Origin: Alphaproteobacteria bacterium
Lineage (GTDB): Bacteria > Pseudomonadota > Alphaproteobacteria > Elsterales > Elsteraceae
Assembly (NCBI GenBank): GCA_004292755.1
Contig: RDXE01000034.1
Span: 37,021 to 101,020 of the forward strand
Direction: 5' to 3'
DNA length: 64,000 nucleotides
A model generated the notes under the pieces. That model made no database searches and had not been told where the DNA came from. It was given only the letters and a program-made list of their open reading frames with translations. The translations under genes and the position numbers were made by a program. Shown here in pieces: positions 31,205 through 42,394 of the stretch (its first letter is position 1; every line of letters starts with the position of its first letter).

Positions 31205-32416
31205 ATGTCGCTTGCCAACTCCTTCCGCACTGGTCCCGACGCGCGCGGGTTCTTCGGCGATTTCGGTGGGCGCTTCGTCGCCGAGACCCTGATGCCGCTG
31301 GTTCTGGAGGTGGAGCGTGCCTACACCGCCGCCAAGGCCGACCCCTCCTTCCAGGCGGAGCTGGATTACTACCTCGCCCACTACGTCGGTCGCCCCAGCC
31401 CGCTGTGGTATGCAGAGCGGCTGACGCAGCACCTGGGCGGCGCCAAGATTTACTTCAAGCGCGACGAGCTCAACCACACCGGCGCGCACAAGATCAACAA
31501 CTGCATGGGCCAGATCCTGCTGGCCCGGCGCATGGGCAAGCGCCGCATCATCGCCGAGACTGGGGCGGGTCAGCACGGCGTGGCAACTGCCACTGTCGCT
31601 GCGCTGTTCGGTCTGCCCTGCGTGGTCTACATGGGCGAAACCGATATGGAGCGGCAGAAGCCCAACGTCTTCCGCATGCGCCTGTTGGGGGCCGAGGTGC
31701 GCCCTGCCCGCTCTGGTCGGCGAACCTTGAAAGACGCGATGAACGAGGCGCTGCGCGACTGGGTCGCCCATGTCGACGACACCTTCTACATCATCGGCAC
31801 GGTCGCAGGACCACACCCCTACCCTGCCATGGTGCGCGATTTCCAAAGCGTGATCGGCACGGAGTTGCGTGAGCAGATGCACCGCGCCGAGGGCCGCCTG
31901 CCCGACACGCTGGTGGCTGCCATCGGCGGTGGCTCCAATGCCATGGGCCTGTTCCATCCATTCCTGGACGATCCCGACGTCAAGATGATCGGCGTCGAAG
32001 CCGGTGGGCACGGCTTGGACACGGGCGAGCATTGCGCCTCCCTCACCGGAGGGCGGCCAGGGGTGCTGCACGGCAATCGCACCTACCTGCTGCAAGATGA
32101 TGATGGCCAGATCATCGAGGGGCACTCGATCTCCGCGGGCCTCGACTATCCCGGCATCGGGCCCGAGCATGCTTGGCTGCATGATTTGAAGCGGGTGGAG
32201 TATGTCGCCGTCACCGACAAGCAGGCCCTGGACGCGTTCCAGCTGTGCGCCCGCACCGAGGGCATTCTGCCAGCCCTGGAGCCCTCGCACGCCCTCGCCG
32301 AGGTGACGAAGCGTGCACCCAACCTGCCAAAGGATCATTTGTTGGTGATGAATCTGTGCGGCCGCGGCGACAAGGACATCTTCGCCGTTGCCGAGCATTT
32401 GGGAGTGTCGCTGTGA
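31205..32416 (+). CDS. trpB: Tryptophan synthase beta chain
   Basis: Condenses indole with serine using PLP. The PLP lysine is K96 in [25 protein letters not shown] and the C-terminal NLCGRGDKD phosphate site are intact. 403 residues. It pairs with trpA with a 4-nt overlap (GTGA). No trpF or other trp gene lies upstream; the neighbour is divergent hss. Confidence 0.98.
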   Translation: MSLANSFRTGPDARGFFGDFGGRFVAETLMPLVLEVERAYTAAKADPSFQAELDYYLAHYVGRPSPLWYAERLTQHLGGAKIYFKRDELNHTGAHKINNCMGQILLARRMGKRRIIAETGAGQHGVATATVAALFGLPCVVYMGETDMERQKPNVFRMRLLGAEVRPARSGRRTLKDAMNEALRDWVAHVDDTFYIIGTVAGPHPYPAMVRDFQSVIGTELREQMHRAEGRLPDTLVAAIGGGSNAMGLFHPFLDDPDVKMIGVEAGGHGLDTGEHCASLTGGRPGVLHGNRTYLLQDDDGQIIEGHSISAGLDYPGIGPEHAWLHDLKRVEYVAVTDKQALDAFQLCARTEGILPALEPSHALAEVTKRAPNLPKDHLLVMNLCGRGDKDIFAVAEHLGVSL

Positions 32417-33234
32417 GCAGCAGCCGGATCGCCACGCGCTTTGCTGAGTTGAAGGCCCAGAACCGCCGCGGCTTGGTCACCTTCATCACGGCAGGCGACC
32501 CAGACCCCGCCACCTTCGAGGCGATCCTGGCCGGTCTGCCCGCAGCAGGCGCCGATGTGCTTGAGATTGGCATGCCGTTCACGGACCCAATGGCCGATGG
32601 GCCAGCGATCCAGGCATCCTCCCTGCGCGCGCTGAGCAATGGGCAAACACTGACCCGCACCCTGGCGCAGGTCGCTGCCTTTCGGCAGACCGACCAGACA
32701 ACACCAATCGTGCTGATGGGCTATTACAATCCGATCCTGGCGCGCGGCGTGCCAACCTTCCTGGCCGAAGCCAGGGCGGCTGGTGTGGATGGCCTGATCA
32801 TTGTTGACCTGCCGCCCGAGCATGATGATGAGTTGAACCTGCCAGCCCGTGCGGCTGGGTTGGATTTCATCCGTCTCGCCACGCCCACCACCGACACCGT
32901 GCGTCTGCCGACGGTGCTGTCGAACACCAGTGGCTTTGTTTACTACGTGGCGATTGCTGGCATCACCGGTACCCGTTCGGCCGACACAGACACCGTCGCA
33001 AAAGCCGTTGGACGGCTGCGCGCCGGAACAGACCTGCCGATTGCCGTTGGCTTCGGCATACGCACGCCGGAACAAGTAGCCGCCATCACCCGCCACGCCG
33101 ATGCAGCCGTCGTGGGCTCGGCCATTGTGGAGCGGATTGCCGCCAAGCTGGATGGGGCGGGCCGCGCCACGCCGGGGCTGGTGGAGCATGTGCTGGGGTT
33201 TGTTAAAACCCTCGCAAGCGGCGTACGCGGATAG
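32413..33234 (+). CDS. trpA: Tryptophan synthase alpha chain
   Basis: Cleaves indole-3-glycerol phosphate to indole, which is channelled to TrpB. The catalytic Glu and Asp are in [14 protein letters not shown]; the phosphate site [10 protein letters not shown] and VVGSAIV follow. GTG at 32413 overlaps the trpB stop. 273 residues. Usually accD-folC follow in Alphaproteobacteria; here a nitrile hydratase operon on the other strand comes next. Confidence 0.97.
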   Translation: MSSSRIATRFAELKAQNRRGLVTFITAGDPDPATFEAILAGLPAAGADVLEIGMPFTDPMADGPAIQASSLRALSNGQTLTRTLAQVAAFRQTDQTTPIVLMGYYNPILARGVPTFLAEARAAGVDGLIIVDLPPEHDDELNLPARAAGLDFIRLATPTTDTVRLPTVLSNTSGFVYYVAIAGITGTRSADTDTVAKAVGRLRAGTDLPIAVGFGIRTPEQVAAITRHADAAVVGSAIVERIAAKLDGAGRATPGLVEHVLGFVKTLASGVRG

Positions 33235-33247
33235 GGGTAGGGCTGGG

Positions 33248-33505
33248 TTAGGGCTTGGCGGCAGCGTCGGTCAGACGCTCCAGCGCTGTCAGCCAGTGGC
33301 GGTAATACTGGTCGCCTGTGTCAGACGCGCCAGCGTCGGCGATCACCTCGCCCAGAGTGGCTGCCCAGTCCGTCCACGTGAACAGGCCAGCCTCGTGGGC
33401 GGCAATCGCAAGGGCAAAGGCACGGGCCTCCCAAGGTGCCGCAAACACGGGTCCATCGCGCTCAGCGATCAGTGTGCGAAAGCGCGTCAGCGCTGCCTCA
33501 CTCAT
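33248..33505 (-). CDS. Nitrile hydratase accessory protein
   Basis: 85 residues. It resembles the N-terminal half of nitrile hydratase beta subunits (FAAPWEARAFALAIAAHEAGLFTW.DWA), as do the small activator proteins that help cobalt loading by alpha-subunit swapping. It follows the beta gene by 10 nt on the same strand, as in other Co-type operons. It ends 13 nt from trpA, tail to tail. Confidence 0.85.
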   Translation of the reverse strand: MSEAALTRFRTLIAERDGPVFAAPWEARAFALAIAAHEAGLFTWTDWAATLGEVIADAGASDTGDQYYRHWLTALERLTDAAAKP

Positions 33506-33515
33506 GGTGCAAGCC

Positions 33516-34181
33516 TCATTGGGGTGCTGCTACCAGATAGGATTCCCACAGATCAATGCGGACAGAGACGGTGGGATCGGCATCCTGCCCCCACAACTCT
33601 GGTGCCGCAAAGCGGACGGAGTAAAGCCACTGCGGTGCCTCGCCTCCGCCATGGGCGTGGCTATCGGGGAAAACATGGTACCCGTGCACCCGCTCCACCA
33701 CGCCGGGCTTGCCGCGGGCATAGCGCGGCAGGCGGGTGTGGGTGACCGGATGCATCACGCGGGTGAGCACGGCTTGCCCCACCTGAAACTGCGCGGGCGC
33801 AGGGGCGGGGCGGTCATAGGGGAAGCCTGCCGCCAACACGGCATCCACGCGGTCTGCCGCCAGCGTACGAGCAACAGGGCGCGGAGGGTCGACTGCGACG
33901 CCCGTGGCCAGTTCTTCCGCGCTCGCCAAGCCGTGATCAATCACCAACCGCTCCAGGCCAAGGCGCCAGATGCGATAGTAGCTGGACGTCAGATAGACTG
34001 CAGGTGGCAGCGACTCCCGCGCATGGCGCGAGGCATCAATCGACCACGTGCCAGTTGCCCCCATGGCGACGTTGAGGGCCAGCATGCGGCCTTCCCAGGC
34101 GGCGTGAAACACGGGCTCAGCTGGTTCTGGCTGGACCGGGCCAAAGCCATGCTGGCCGCCCAAATCATGGGCGCCGTTCAT
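33516..34181 (-). CDS. nthB: Nitrile hydratase beta subunit
   Basis: 221 residues, beginning with the family signature MNGAHDLGG. The middle has [19 protein letters not shown], the SH3-like C-terminal domain has [15 protein letters not shown] and [10 protein letters not shown]. It forms the active heterotetramer with the alpha subunit, hydrating nitriles to amides. ATG overlaps the alpha stop as ATGA. No amidase is in the window. Confidence 0.95.
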   Translation of the reverse strand: MNGAHDLGGQHGFGPVQPEPAEPVFHAAWEGRMLALNVAMGATGTWSIDASRHARESLPPAVYLTSSYYRIWRLGLERLVIDHGLASAEELATGVAVDPPRPVARTLAADRVDAVLAAGFPYDRPAPAPAQFQVGQAVLTRVMHPVTHTRLPRYARGKPGVVERVHGYHVFPDSHAHGGGEAPQWLYSVRFAAPELWGQDADPTVSVRIDLWESYLVAAPQ

Positions 34182-34837
34182 CGCTGGGATGCCGGATTGG
34201 TACCGGCAAGGCCGGTGCCAATCATCGCCTCGCGTGACACAAGGGCCGCCAGCGCCGCTTCATCCAGCCCCTCGGTTCCGGCTGGCCGCTCTGGCAACAC
34301 CAGGTAGCGGACCTCGGCGGTGCTGTCCCACACACGGATCTCTGTCTCCGCTGGCAGGGTGACACCGAAATCCGCCAGCACGCCCCGCGGGTCCATCACT
34401 GCACGGCTGCGATAAGGCGCTGACTTATACCACACTGGTGGCAAGCCGAGGACCGGCCAGGGATAGCAGGAGCACAGGGTGCACACGATCATGTTGTGGG
34501 TATCGGGCGTGTTCTCCACCACCACCAGATGCTCACCGGCGCGCCCGCCATAGCCCAGTTCCTGAATCGCCGCGGTGCCATCGGCCAGCAGGCGTGCGCG
34601 GAACGCGGGGTCAGTCCATGCCCGCGCCACCACAGCAGCCCCGATGTGCGGGCCCACCTCGGTTGCATACATCTCGACAATGCGGTCCAGCGCTGCTGGA
34701 TCGACATAGCCCTTGGCGACCAGCACCGCCTCCAGCGCAGCAACGCGGCTCGCGTCGGGATCACTCACACTCGTGTGATGGTGCGGGTGGTCATGATCGT
34801 GATGGTGATCATGGTCATGATGGTGGTCGTGCGGCAT
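34178..34837 (-). CDS. nthA: Nitrile hydratase alpha subunit, cobalt type, His-rich N-terminus
   Basis: 219 residues. The metal site is C119-T-L-C122-S-C124; threonine in the second position is typical of cobalt enzymes, and the cysteines become oxidised to sulfinic/sulfenic acid. The flanks [12 protein letters not shown] and [13 protein letters not shown] are standard. ATG at 34837 has GGAGG at 5 nt, better than ATG at 34852. The first 21 residues contain 13 His with Asp between them, a likely metal-binding tail that could gather cobalt. Thiocyanate hydrolase gamma subunits share the metal motif, but the separate beta and accessory genes fit nitrile hydratase. Confidence 0.93.
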   Translation of the reverse strand: MPHDHHHDHDHHHDHDHPHHHTSVSDPDASRVAALEAVLVAKGYVDPAALDRIVEMYATEVGPHIGAAVVARAWTDPAFRARLLADGTAAIQELGYGGRAGEHLVVVENTPDTHNMIVCTLCSCYPWPVLGLPPVWYKSAPYRSRAVMDPRGVLADFGVTLPAETEIRVWDSTAEVRYLVLPERPAGTEGLDEAALAALVSREAMIGTGLAGTNPASQR

Positions 34838-34898
34838 GGCCCCCTCCGGCATCCGGTCTCACCATCGAACACCGGATCGCGCCAGCCCTGCAACGACG

Positions 34899-34928
34899 AA
34901 GCCCTCCCGCCGGGCAGCGGGAGGGCTT
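34899..34928 (-). terminator. Terminator of the TCA operon
   Basis: A perfect 12-bp stem, AAGCCCTCCCGC and GCGGGAGGGCTT with a 6-nt loop, lies 31 nt after the odhB stop. On the minus strand it is followed by CGTCG, so the T-run is short. Confidence 0.75.
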
Positions 34929-34958
34929 GCTCACAACACAGACCGTGGGCGGCCTGGA

Positions 34959-36167
34959 TTAGATGTCAAACAGCAGACGGGCCGGGTCTTCAATGGCTTC
35001 CTTGACGCGGACCAGGAAGGTGACGGCCTCCCGACCGTCGATGATGCGGTGGTCGTAGGACAGCGCCACATACATCATTGGGCGGATTTCAATGCGGTCC
35101 TGACCCTTTTCCGTGACCACGATCGGGCGCTTCTGGATCTTGTGCATACCCAGAATGCCAGACTGCGGCGGATTCAGGATCGGGGTCGACATCAGGCTGC
35201 CGTAGATGCCGCCATTGGTGATGGTGAAGGTCCCGCCTGTCAGTTCGTCCATCGACAGCTTGCCATCACGCGCCTTCTTGCCCAGCGCACCGATGGTCTT
35301 TTCAATATCGGAGAATGACAGCTTATCGGCATCGCGGATCACCGGCACAACCAAACCTTGCTCGGTCCCGACAGCGATGCCGATATCGTAGTAATTCTTG
35401 TAGACCAGATCGTCGCCATCGATCTCGGCATTCACGGCAGGCAGTTCCTTCAGCGCCGCAATGCATGCCTTGGTAAAGATCGACATGAAGCCCAGCTTCA
35501 CGCCGTGCTTCTTTTCAAAGGTTTCATTGTACTGGGACCGCAGCGCCATCGCAGCGGACATGTCGACCTCGTTGAAGGTCGTCAGCATCGCGGCGGTGTT
35601 CTGGGCATGCTTCAAGCGCTCAGCAATGCGCTTGCGCAGCCGGGTCATCCGCACGCGCTCTTCGCGCGGGTCTTCAGCCCGTGGGGCTGCAGCCTTGGCT
35701 GGTGCCGCGGGAGCCGGGGCAGGGGCCGCCGCGGCTGCCAGCATGTCGCCCTTGGTCACCCGGCCATCCTTGCCGGTGCCAGCAACGCCTGCCGGGTCGA
35801 TCCCCGTCTCGCTCGCCAAACGCCGCACCGATGGGGCTAGGGCAGCCGCCGCTGCTGCGGGCGCCGGGGCAGGGGTCGGCGCAGGAGCCGCAGCTGGAGC
35901 GGGCGCTGCGGGCGCCGCCACAGCAGCACCACCAGCACCAATGCTACCCAGCAGCGCGCCAACGCCCACTGTCTCGCCTTCTTTCACCAAGACCTCGGCC
36001 AAGGTACCCGCGACGGAGGCGTTGACCTCCAGCGTGACCTTGTCGGTTTCCAGTTCAACCAGCGCCTCGTCCACCTTGACGGCATCGCCGGGCTTCTTCA
36101 GCCACTTGGCCACCGTCGCCTCGGTGACTGATTCGCCCAGCGTGGGAACGCGGATTTCCGTCGCCAT
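34959..36167 (-). CDS. sucB: 2-oxoglutarate dehydrogenase E2 (dihydrolipoyl succinyltransferase)
   Basis: Core of the 2-oxoglutarate dehydrogenase complex. Lipoyl domain with lipoylated K43 in [10 protein letters not shown], Ala/Pro-rich linker of about 30 residues, E3/E1-binding domain ([21 protein letters not shown]), then the catalytic domain with [12 protein letters not shown]. 402 residues. Follows sucA by 27 nt. The E3 gene (lpd) is not in the window. Confidence 0.97.
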   Translation of the reverse strand: MATEIRVPTLGESVTEATVAKWLKKPGDAVKVDEALVELETDKVTLEVNASVAGTLAEVLVKEGETVGVGALLGSIGAGGAAVAAPAAPAPAAAPAPTPAPAPAAAAAALAPSVRRLASETGIDPAGVAGTGKDGRVTKGDMLAAAAAPAPAPAAPAKAAAPRAEDPREERVRMTRLRKRIAERLKHAQNTAAMLTTFNEVDMSAAMALRSQYNETFEKKHGVKLGFMSIFTKACIAALKELPAVNAEIDGDDLVYKNYYDIGIAVGTEQGLVVPVIRDADKLSFSDIEKTIGALGKKARDGKLSMDELTGGTFTITNGGIYGSLMSTPILNPPQSGILGMHKIQKRPIVVTEKGQDRIEIRPMMYVALSYDHRIIDGREAVTFLVRVKEAIEDPARLLFDI

Positions 36168-36194
36168 TGCTTCAGGTTCCTTTTATCCGTGGGA

Positions 36195-39074
36195 TCAGGC
36201 GACGCGCAGGGCGGCGTCGATCAGATCGGCTTGTTCTTTGTTGTGTCGCTTCAACAGCCCAGTGGCCGGTGCGGCCGAGGCAGGACGGCCGACATAGCGC
36301 GGACGTCCAGCCTTTTGGCCGATATCCGCCAGCACGCCTTCGATCAGGCGGTCGACATGGAACCAGTACCCCATGTTGTAGGGCTCCTCCTGGCACCACA
36401 CCACTTCGGCCTTCTTGCCATAGCGTGCGATCTCAGCACCCAGGGTCTTGGCGGGGAAGGGATACAGTTGCTCCACCCGCACCAGCGCCACATCGCTGAC
36501 GCCGCGCTTTTCCCGCTCGGCCGCCAGATCATAGTAGACCTTGCCGGTGCACAGGACGACGCGCTTCACCTTGCTCGGATCGGGGTTGGTCGGGTCTGGC
36601 AGAACCCGGTGGAACGAAGAGCCCGGCCCAAAATCCACCAGATCGGACTGACAGGCCTTTAAGCGCAGCAGCGACTTCGGGGTGAAGATCACCAGGGGCT
36701 TGCGGAAGCTGCGCTTCAACTGGCGCCGCAGAACGTGGAAATAGTTGGCAGGAGTGGAGCAGTTGACGACTTGGATATTGTCCTCTGCGCAAGCTGCCAG
36801 GAACCGTTCGGGTCGGGCGGAGGAGTGTTCCGGCCCCGCCCCCTCATAGCCATGGGGCAGCAGCATGACCAACCCGGACATGCGCAGCCACTTCGATTCA
36901 GCCGAGCAGATGAACTGGTCAATCAGCACCTGAGCGCCATTGACGAAGTCACCAAACTGACCTTCCCACAGCACCAACGACTTTGGCTCAGCCAAGCTGT
37001 AGCCGTACTCAAAGCCCAGCACCGCAGCTTCTGACAGCGGACTGTCGTGCACTTCATACAGCGCTTGCTTGCCGGGACGAATGTTGTTGATCGGCAGGTA
37101 GCGCGCTTCGGTCGATTGGTCGACCAGCACAGAGTGGCGCTGCGAGAAGGTGCCGCGCCCGCAATCCTGACCAGACAGGCGGGTCGGGTGGCCCTCAATC
37201 GCCAGGGTGCCAAACGCCATCGCCTCGGCTGTCGCCCAGTCAATGCCCGTGCCGCTGTCGAACATCGCCCGCTTGGCATCCAGCTGGCGCAGGATCTTGC
37301 GATTGACGTCGAAGTTTTCCGGCGGGCGGCTGATGGCGTAGCCAACTTCCTTCAGCACCTCAATGGGCAGAGCGGTTTCGCCGCGGCGATCATCATCGGT
37401 CGCCGTCGTCATGCCCTTCCACGCCCCCTCCAGCCAGTCGGCCTTGTTGGGCTTGTAGGAGGTGGCGGCGGTGAATTGCTCGTCCAGCGTCTTCATCATC
37501 GCGGCGACGATCCCGTCGGCTTCCGCCTGGGTCATCACGCCTTCTTTGACCAATTGCCGCTCATACAGCTCCCGCGTGGTCGGGTGCTTGGCAATCGCCT
37601 TGTACATCAACGGGTTGGTGAACCCGGGATCATCGCCCTCGTTATGACCAAAGCGGCGATAGCACACCAAATCGATCACCACATCGCGCTTGAAGCGCTG
37701 GCGGAACTCGATCGCGATGCGGGCCACGTGGACCACGCTTTCCGGATCATCGCCATTGACGTGGAACACCGGCGCCTGCACGGCCAAGGCAAGGTCGGTG
37801 CAGTAGGGCGTGAACCGGCTGTAGGACGGGGCCGTCGTAAAGCCGATCTGGTTGTTGATGACGAAATGGATGGTGCCACCGGTGCGGTACCCGCGCAGGT
37901 CCGACAGCGCCAAGGTCTCCGCCACCAGACCCTGGCCTGCGAAGGCAGCGTCGCCGTGCAGCAACAGACCCAGCACCTTGGTGCGGTCGGTATCGCCCTT
38001 CTGCGCCTGCTTGGCGCGCACCTTACCCGCAACCACGGGGTTCACGGCTTCCAGGTGCGAGGGGTTGGCGGTTAGCGATAGGTGGATGGTGGTACCGTCA
38101 AAGTCCCGATCGGCCGAGGTGCCGAGGTGGTACTTCACGTCGCCCGAGCCCTGGACATCTTCCGGGTTGGCCGAATTGCCCTGGAACTCAGAGAACACCG
38201 CCTGGAACGGCTTCAGGAACACGTTGGTCAGCACGTTCAAGCGACCGCGGTGGGGCATGCCCAGCACGATTTCCTGCACGCCCAGCTGACCGCCGCGCTT
38301 CATGATCTGTTCCAGCGCGGGCACGGCAGCCTCGCCACCGTCGAGACCAAACCGCTTGGTGCCGGTGTATTTCTTGTCGAGAAAGCGCTCCAGACTTTCA
38401 GCCGCCACGATGCGCTCGTAGATCGCGCGCTTGCCCTTGACGGTGAAGTCGGTGTGATTGCGCGGTCCTTCAATGCGCTCTTGCATCCAGGCTTTTTGTT
38501 CGGGGTCCTGGATGTGCATGTACTCGACACCAATGCGGTTGCAGTAGGTGTCGCGCAGCATCTGCACGATCTCGCGCACGGTGGCTTCTTCCAGACCCAG
38601 GACGCCGCCAATGAACACCTTGCGGTCCATGTCAGCGTCGGTGAAGCCATAGAACTCAGGCCGCAGCTCCTGATAGCTCTTGCGCGCTTCCAGGTGCAGC
38701 GGGTCCAGCTCGGCTTCCAGGTGACCACGCTCGCGATAGGTCCGGATCATCAACAGCGCGCGCACGGAATCCTGTGCAGCGCGACGCACCGCATCAGAAT
38801 CGGGAGCAGCCGCAACGGGAGCCGGCTTGCCACCCTTCGGGACGGGCTTGGCGTCGGGGTCGGGCGCGCCGACCACCTTGGAGCGCGAGCGCGCCCAAGA
38901 GGCGCCGGTCAGCTCGGCCAGAGCAGCGCGGGCATCGTCCGCCATGCCGGAGAAGAACCCAGCCCAGTCCGGAGCGACCGACTTCGGGTCTTTCAGGTAC
39001 TGGGCATACAGGTCGGCGAGGTAGGTGACGTTGGCGCCGGTGAGAAAGCTGTTCTGGTCAAGCTGCGCGGCCAT
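36195..39074 (-). CDS. sucA: 2-oxoglutarate dehydrogenase E1
   Basis: Thiamine-diphosphate enzyme decarboxylating 2-oxoglutarate. N-terminal segment binding E2 (NSFLTGANVTYLADLY), ThDP motif with GDAAFAGQG and NNQIGFT, then the transketolase-like C-terminal domain (GTFSQRHSV, GYEGAGPEHSSAR). 959 residues, full length. An Ala/Pro/Lys-rich linker near residues 70-90 is a local feature. It shares an operon with sucB and, past a strong hairpin, sucCD. Confidence 0.97.
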   Translation of the reverse strand: MAAQLDQNSFLTGANVTYLADLYAQYLKDPKSVAPDWAGFFSGMADDARAALAELTGASWARSRSKVVGAPDPDAKPVPKGGKPAPVAAAPDSDAVRRAAQDSVRALLMIRTYRERGHLEAELDPLHLEARKSYQELRPEFYGFTDADMDRKVFIGGVLGLEEATVREIVQMLRDTYCNRIGVEYMHIQDPEQKAWMQERIEGPRNHTDFTVKGKRAIYERIVAAESLERFLDKKYTGTKRFGLDGGEAAVPALEQIMKRGGQLGVQEIVLGMPHRGRLNVLTNVFLKPFQAVFSEFQGNSANPEDVQGSGDVKYHLGTSADRDFDGTTIHLSLTANPSHLEAVNPVVAGKVRAKQAQKGDTDRTKVLGLLLHGDAAFAGQGLVAETLALSDLRGYRTGGTIHFVINNQIGFTTAPSYSRFTPYCTDLALAVQAPVFHVNGDDPESVVHVARIAIEFRQRFKRDVVIDLVCYRRFGHNEGDDPGFTNPLMYKAIAKHPTTRELYERQLVKEGVMTQAEADGIVAAMMKTLDEQFTAATSYKPNKADWLEGAWKGMTTATDDDRRGETALPIEVLKEVGYAISRPPENFDVNRKILRQLDAKRAMFDSGTGIDWATAEAMAFGTLAIEGHPTRLSGQDCGRGTFSQRHSVLVDQSTEARYLPINNIRPGKQALYEVHDSPLSEAAVLGFEYGYSLAEPKSLVLWEGQFGDFVNGAQVLIDQFICSAESKWLRMSGLVMLLPHGYEGAGPEHSSARPERFLAACAEDNIQVVNCSTPANYFHVLRRQLKRSFRKPLVIFTPKSLLRLKACQSDLVDFGPGSSFHRVLPDPTNPDPSKVKRVVLCTGKVYYDLAAEREKRGVSDVALVRVEQLYPFPAKTLGAEIARYGKKAEVVWCQEEPYNMGYWFHVDRLIEGVLADIGQKAGRPRYVGRPASAAPATGLLKRHNKEQADLIDAALRVA

Positions 39075-39094
39075 CTGTGGCCCCTTGGGGAACG

Positions 39095-39122
39095 GGCGCG
39101 GCGACGGATCGGTCGCCGCGCC
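39095..39122 (-). other. Hairpin between sucD and sucA
   Basis: GGCGCGGCGAC-GGATCG-GTCGCCGCGCC, a perfect 11-bp stem in the 92-nt gap. No T-run follows on the minus strand, so it may be an mRNA processing or partial termination point that sets different levels for sucCD and sucAB. Confidence 0.6.
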
Positions 39123-39166
39123 GGGTTGGAGGTGAGGTGGTACAAACTCTGGAATTTTGGCAGAAC

Positions 39167-40042
39167 TCAGCCCGCCATCAACTCCAACATGGTCTTGCCA
39201 AGCGCCGCCGGGCTGTCGGCAACCCGAATGCCGGCGGAGCGCATGGCTTCTTGCTTGTCGCCCGCACCGCCCTTACCACCGGAAATGATCGCACCGGCAT
39301 GGCCCATGCGACGGCCCGGCGGGGCAGTGACACCCGCGATGAAGCCAACCACCGGCTTCTTGGTGGCGCTGTCCTTGATCAACTGGGCGCCGTCTTCCTC
39401 GGCGCTGCCGCCGATTTCGCCGATCATGATGATACCCTGGGTCTCAGGGTCGCCCAGGAACATCTCCAACGCGTCGACGAAGTTGGTGCCGTTGACCGGG
39501 TCACCGCCGATGCCGATGCAGGTGGTTTGGCCCAGGCCCGCGGCCGTGGTTTGCGCCACGGCTTCGTAGGTCAGGGTGCCAGACCGCGAGACGATGCCGA
39601 TCTTGCCACGCTTGTGGATGTGGCCCGGCATGATGCCGATCTTGCACTCGCCTGGGGTGATCACACCGGGGCAGTTCGGGCCGATCAACCGGGTCTTGGA
39701 GCCGGTCAAGCGCCGCTTCACCCGCACCATGTCCAACACCGGAATGCCTTCGGTGATGCACACGACCAGCGGGATTTCGGCGTCGATGGCTTCCAGAATG
39801 GCATCGGCCGCGAACGGCGGCGGCACATAGATCACCGACGCATTCGCGCCGGTGGTCTCCACCGCCTGGGCCACGGTGTCAAACACCGGCAGGTCCAGAT
39901 GCTTGGTGCCGCCCTTGCCCGGCGTCACGCCGCCGACCATGCGGGTGCCATAGGCAATCGCTTGCTCGGAGTGGAAGGTGCCCTGGGCCCCGGTGAACCC
40001 CTGGCAGATGACCTTGGTGTTCTTATCGACCAGGACGGCCAT
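39167..40042 (-). CDS. sucD: Succinyl-CoA ligase alpha subunit
   Basis: CoA-binding subunit. CoA motif [28 protein letters not shown] and the phospho-histidine loop [12 protein letters not shown]. 291 residues. Starts one base after the sucC stop. With SucC it makes ATP or GTP from succinyl-CoA. Confidence 0.98.
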   Translation of the reverse strand: MAVLVDKNTKVICQGFTGAQGTFHSEQAIAYGTRMVGGVTPGKGGTKHLDLPVFDTVAQAVETTGANASVIYVPPPFAADAILEAIDAEIPLVVCITEGIPVLDMVRVKRRLTGSKTRLIGPNCPGVITPGECKIGIMPGHIHKRGKIGIVSRSGTLTYEAVAQTTAAGLGQTTCIGIGGDPVNGTNFVDALEMFLGDPETQGIIMIGEIGGSAEEDGAQLIKDSATKKPVVGFIAGVTAPPGRRMGHAGAIISGGKGGAGDKQEAMRSAGIRVADSPAALGKTMLELMAG

Positions 40043-40043
40043 C

Positions 40044-41213
40044 TCACTTCGCTCCCTTCACAGCCGCAACCACCTTCTCGGCGGCGTCGGCGAGGTTGTC
40101 GGCCGAGGTGATCGGCAGACCGGACTCGGACAGGATCTTCTTGCCCAATTCGACATTGGTGCCTTCGAGACGCACCACCAACGGCACGTGCAGCGACACT
40201 TCGCGCGCTGCCGCCACCACGCCCTCTGCGATCACGTCGCAGCGCATGATGCCGCCAAAGATGTTGACCAGAATGCCTTCAACATTCGGATCAGCCAGAA
40301 TGATCTTAAAGGCCGCGGTCACCCGCTCCTTCGTGGCACCACCACCGACATCGAGGAAGTTCGCAGGCTCGGAGCCATAGAGCTTGATGATGTCCATGGT
40401 CGCCATGGCCAGACCGGCGCCGTTCACCATGCACCCGATCTTGCCATCCAGCTTCACGTAGTTCAGCTGGTGCTTACCGGCTTCCAGTTCGGCCGGGTCT
40501 TCTTCGTCTTCGTCGCGCAGCGCTTCCACATCCGTGTGCCGGAACAGCGCGTTGTCGTCGAAGTTCATCTTGGCATCCAGCGCCATCACGTCACCCGCGC
40601 CGGTCACCACCAGCGGGTTGATTTCGACGATGGAGCAATCCAGTTCGACGAACGCCTTGTACATGGCGGTCAGGAACTTGACGCAGGAGCCGACCTGCTT
40701 GCCTTCCAGGCCCAACCCGAAGGCAACCTGCCGGGCGTGGTAGGCTTGCAAGCCTTCCACCGGGTCGACGGCAACCTTCAGGATTTTTTCTGGATGGGTG
40801 GCCGCAACTTCTTCGATCTCCATCCCGCCCTCAGTTGAGGCCATGATGGTGATGCGTGAGGTGGCGCGGTCCACCAGCAGGCCCAGATACAGCTCCCGCT
40901 TGATGTCACAGCCATCTTCGACATAGACGCGCTTGACCAGACGGCCCTCAGGGCCTGTCTGGTGGGTGACCAGCGTCATGCCGATCATCCGTTGCGCTTC
41001 TTCGCGCACTTGGTCCAGCGACTTCACCACCTTGACGCCGCCGCCTTTGCCGCGACCGCCTGCATGGATCTGCGCCTTCACCACATAGACCGGGCCGCCC
41101 AGCTTTTCGGCTGCAGCAACCGCTTCGTCCGGTGTGAATGCGACGCCGCCCTTCGGCACTGCGACCCCAAACTTGGTCAGCAGCTGCTTCGCCTGATATT
41201 CATGGATATTCAT
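40044..41213 (-). CDS. sucC: Succinyl-CoA ligase beta subunit
   Basis: ATP-grasp subunit with [12 protein letters not shown] start, [16 protein letters not shown] nucleotide-binding segment, EINPLVV and [10 protein letters not shown]. 389 residues. Lies 23 nt after mdh. Confidence 0.98.
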   Translation of the reverse strand: MNIHEYQAKQLLTKFGVAVPKGGVAFTPDEAVAAAEKLGGPVYVVKAQIHAGGRGKGGGVKVVKSLDQVREEAQRMIGMTLVTHQTGPEGRLVKRVYVEDGCDIKRELYLGLLVDRATSRITIMASTEGGMEIEEVAATHPEKILKVAVDPVEGLQAYHARQVAFGLGLEGKQVGSCVKFLTAMYKAFVELDCSIVEINPLVVTGAGDVMALDAKMNFDDNALFRHTDVEALRDEDEEDPAELEAGKHQLNYVKLDGKIGCMVNGAGLAMATMDIIKLYGSEPANFLDVGGGATKERVTAAFKIILADPNVEGILVNIFGGIMRCDVIAEGVVAAAREVSLHVPLVVRLEGTNVELGKKILSESGLPITSADNLADAAEKVVAAVKGAK

Positions 41214-41236
41214 CGGTCTTGGTCTCCGATGGGGGG

Positions 41237-42330
<1,094 letters not shown>

Positions 42331-42394
42331 GTAGTCGAACGGTCAAATGCGGCATTTCCACGCGCGTCTGCCATCCGCCTAGCGCGCACGGCAA

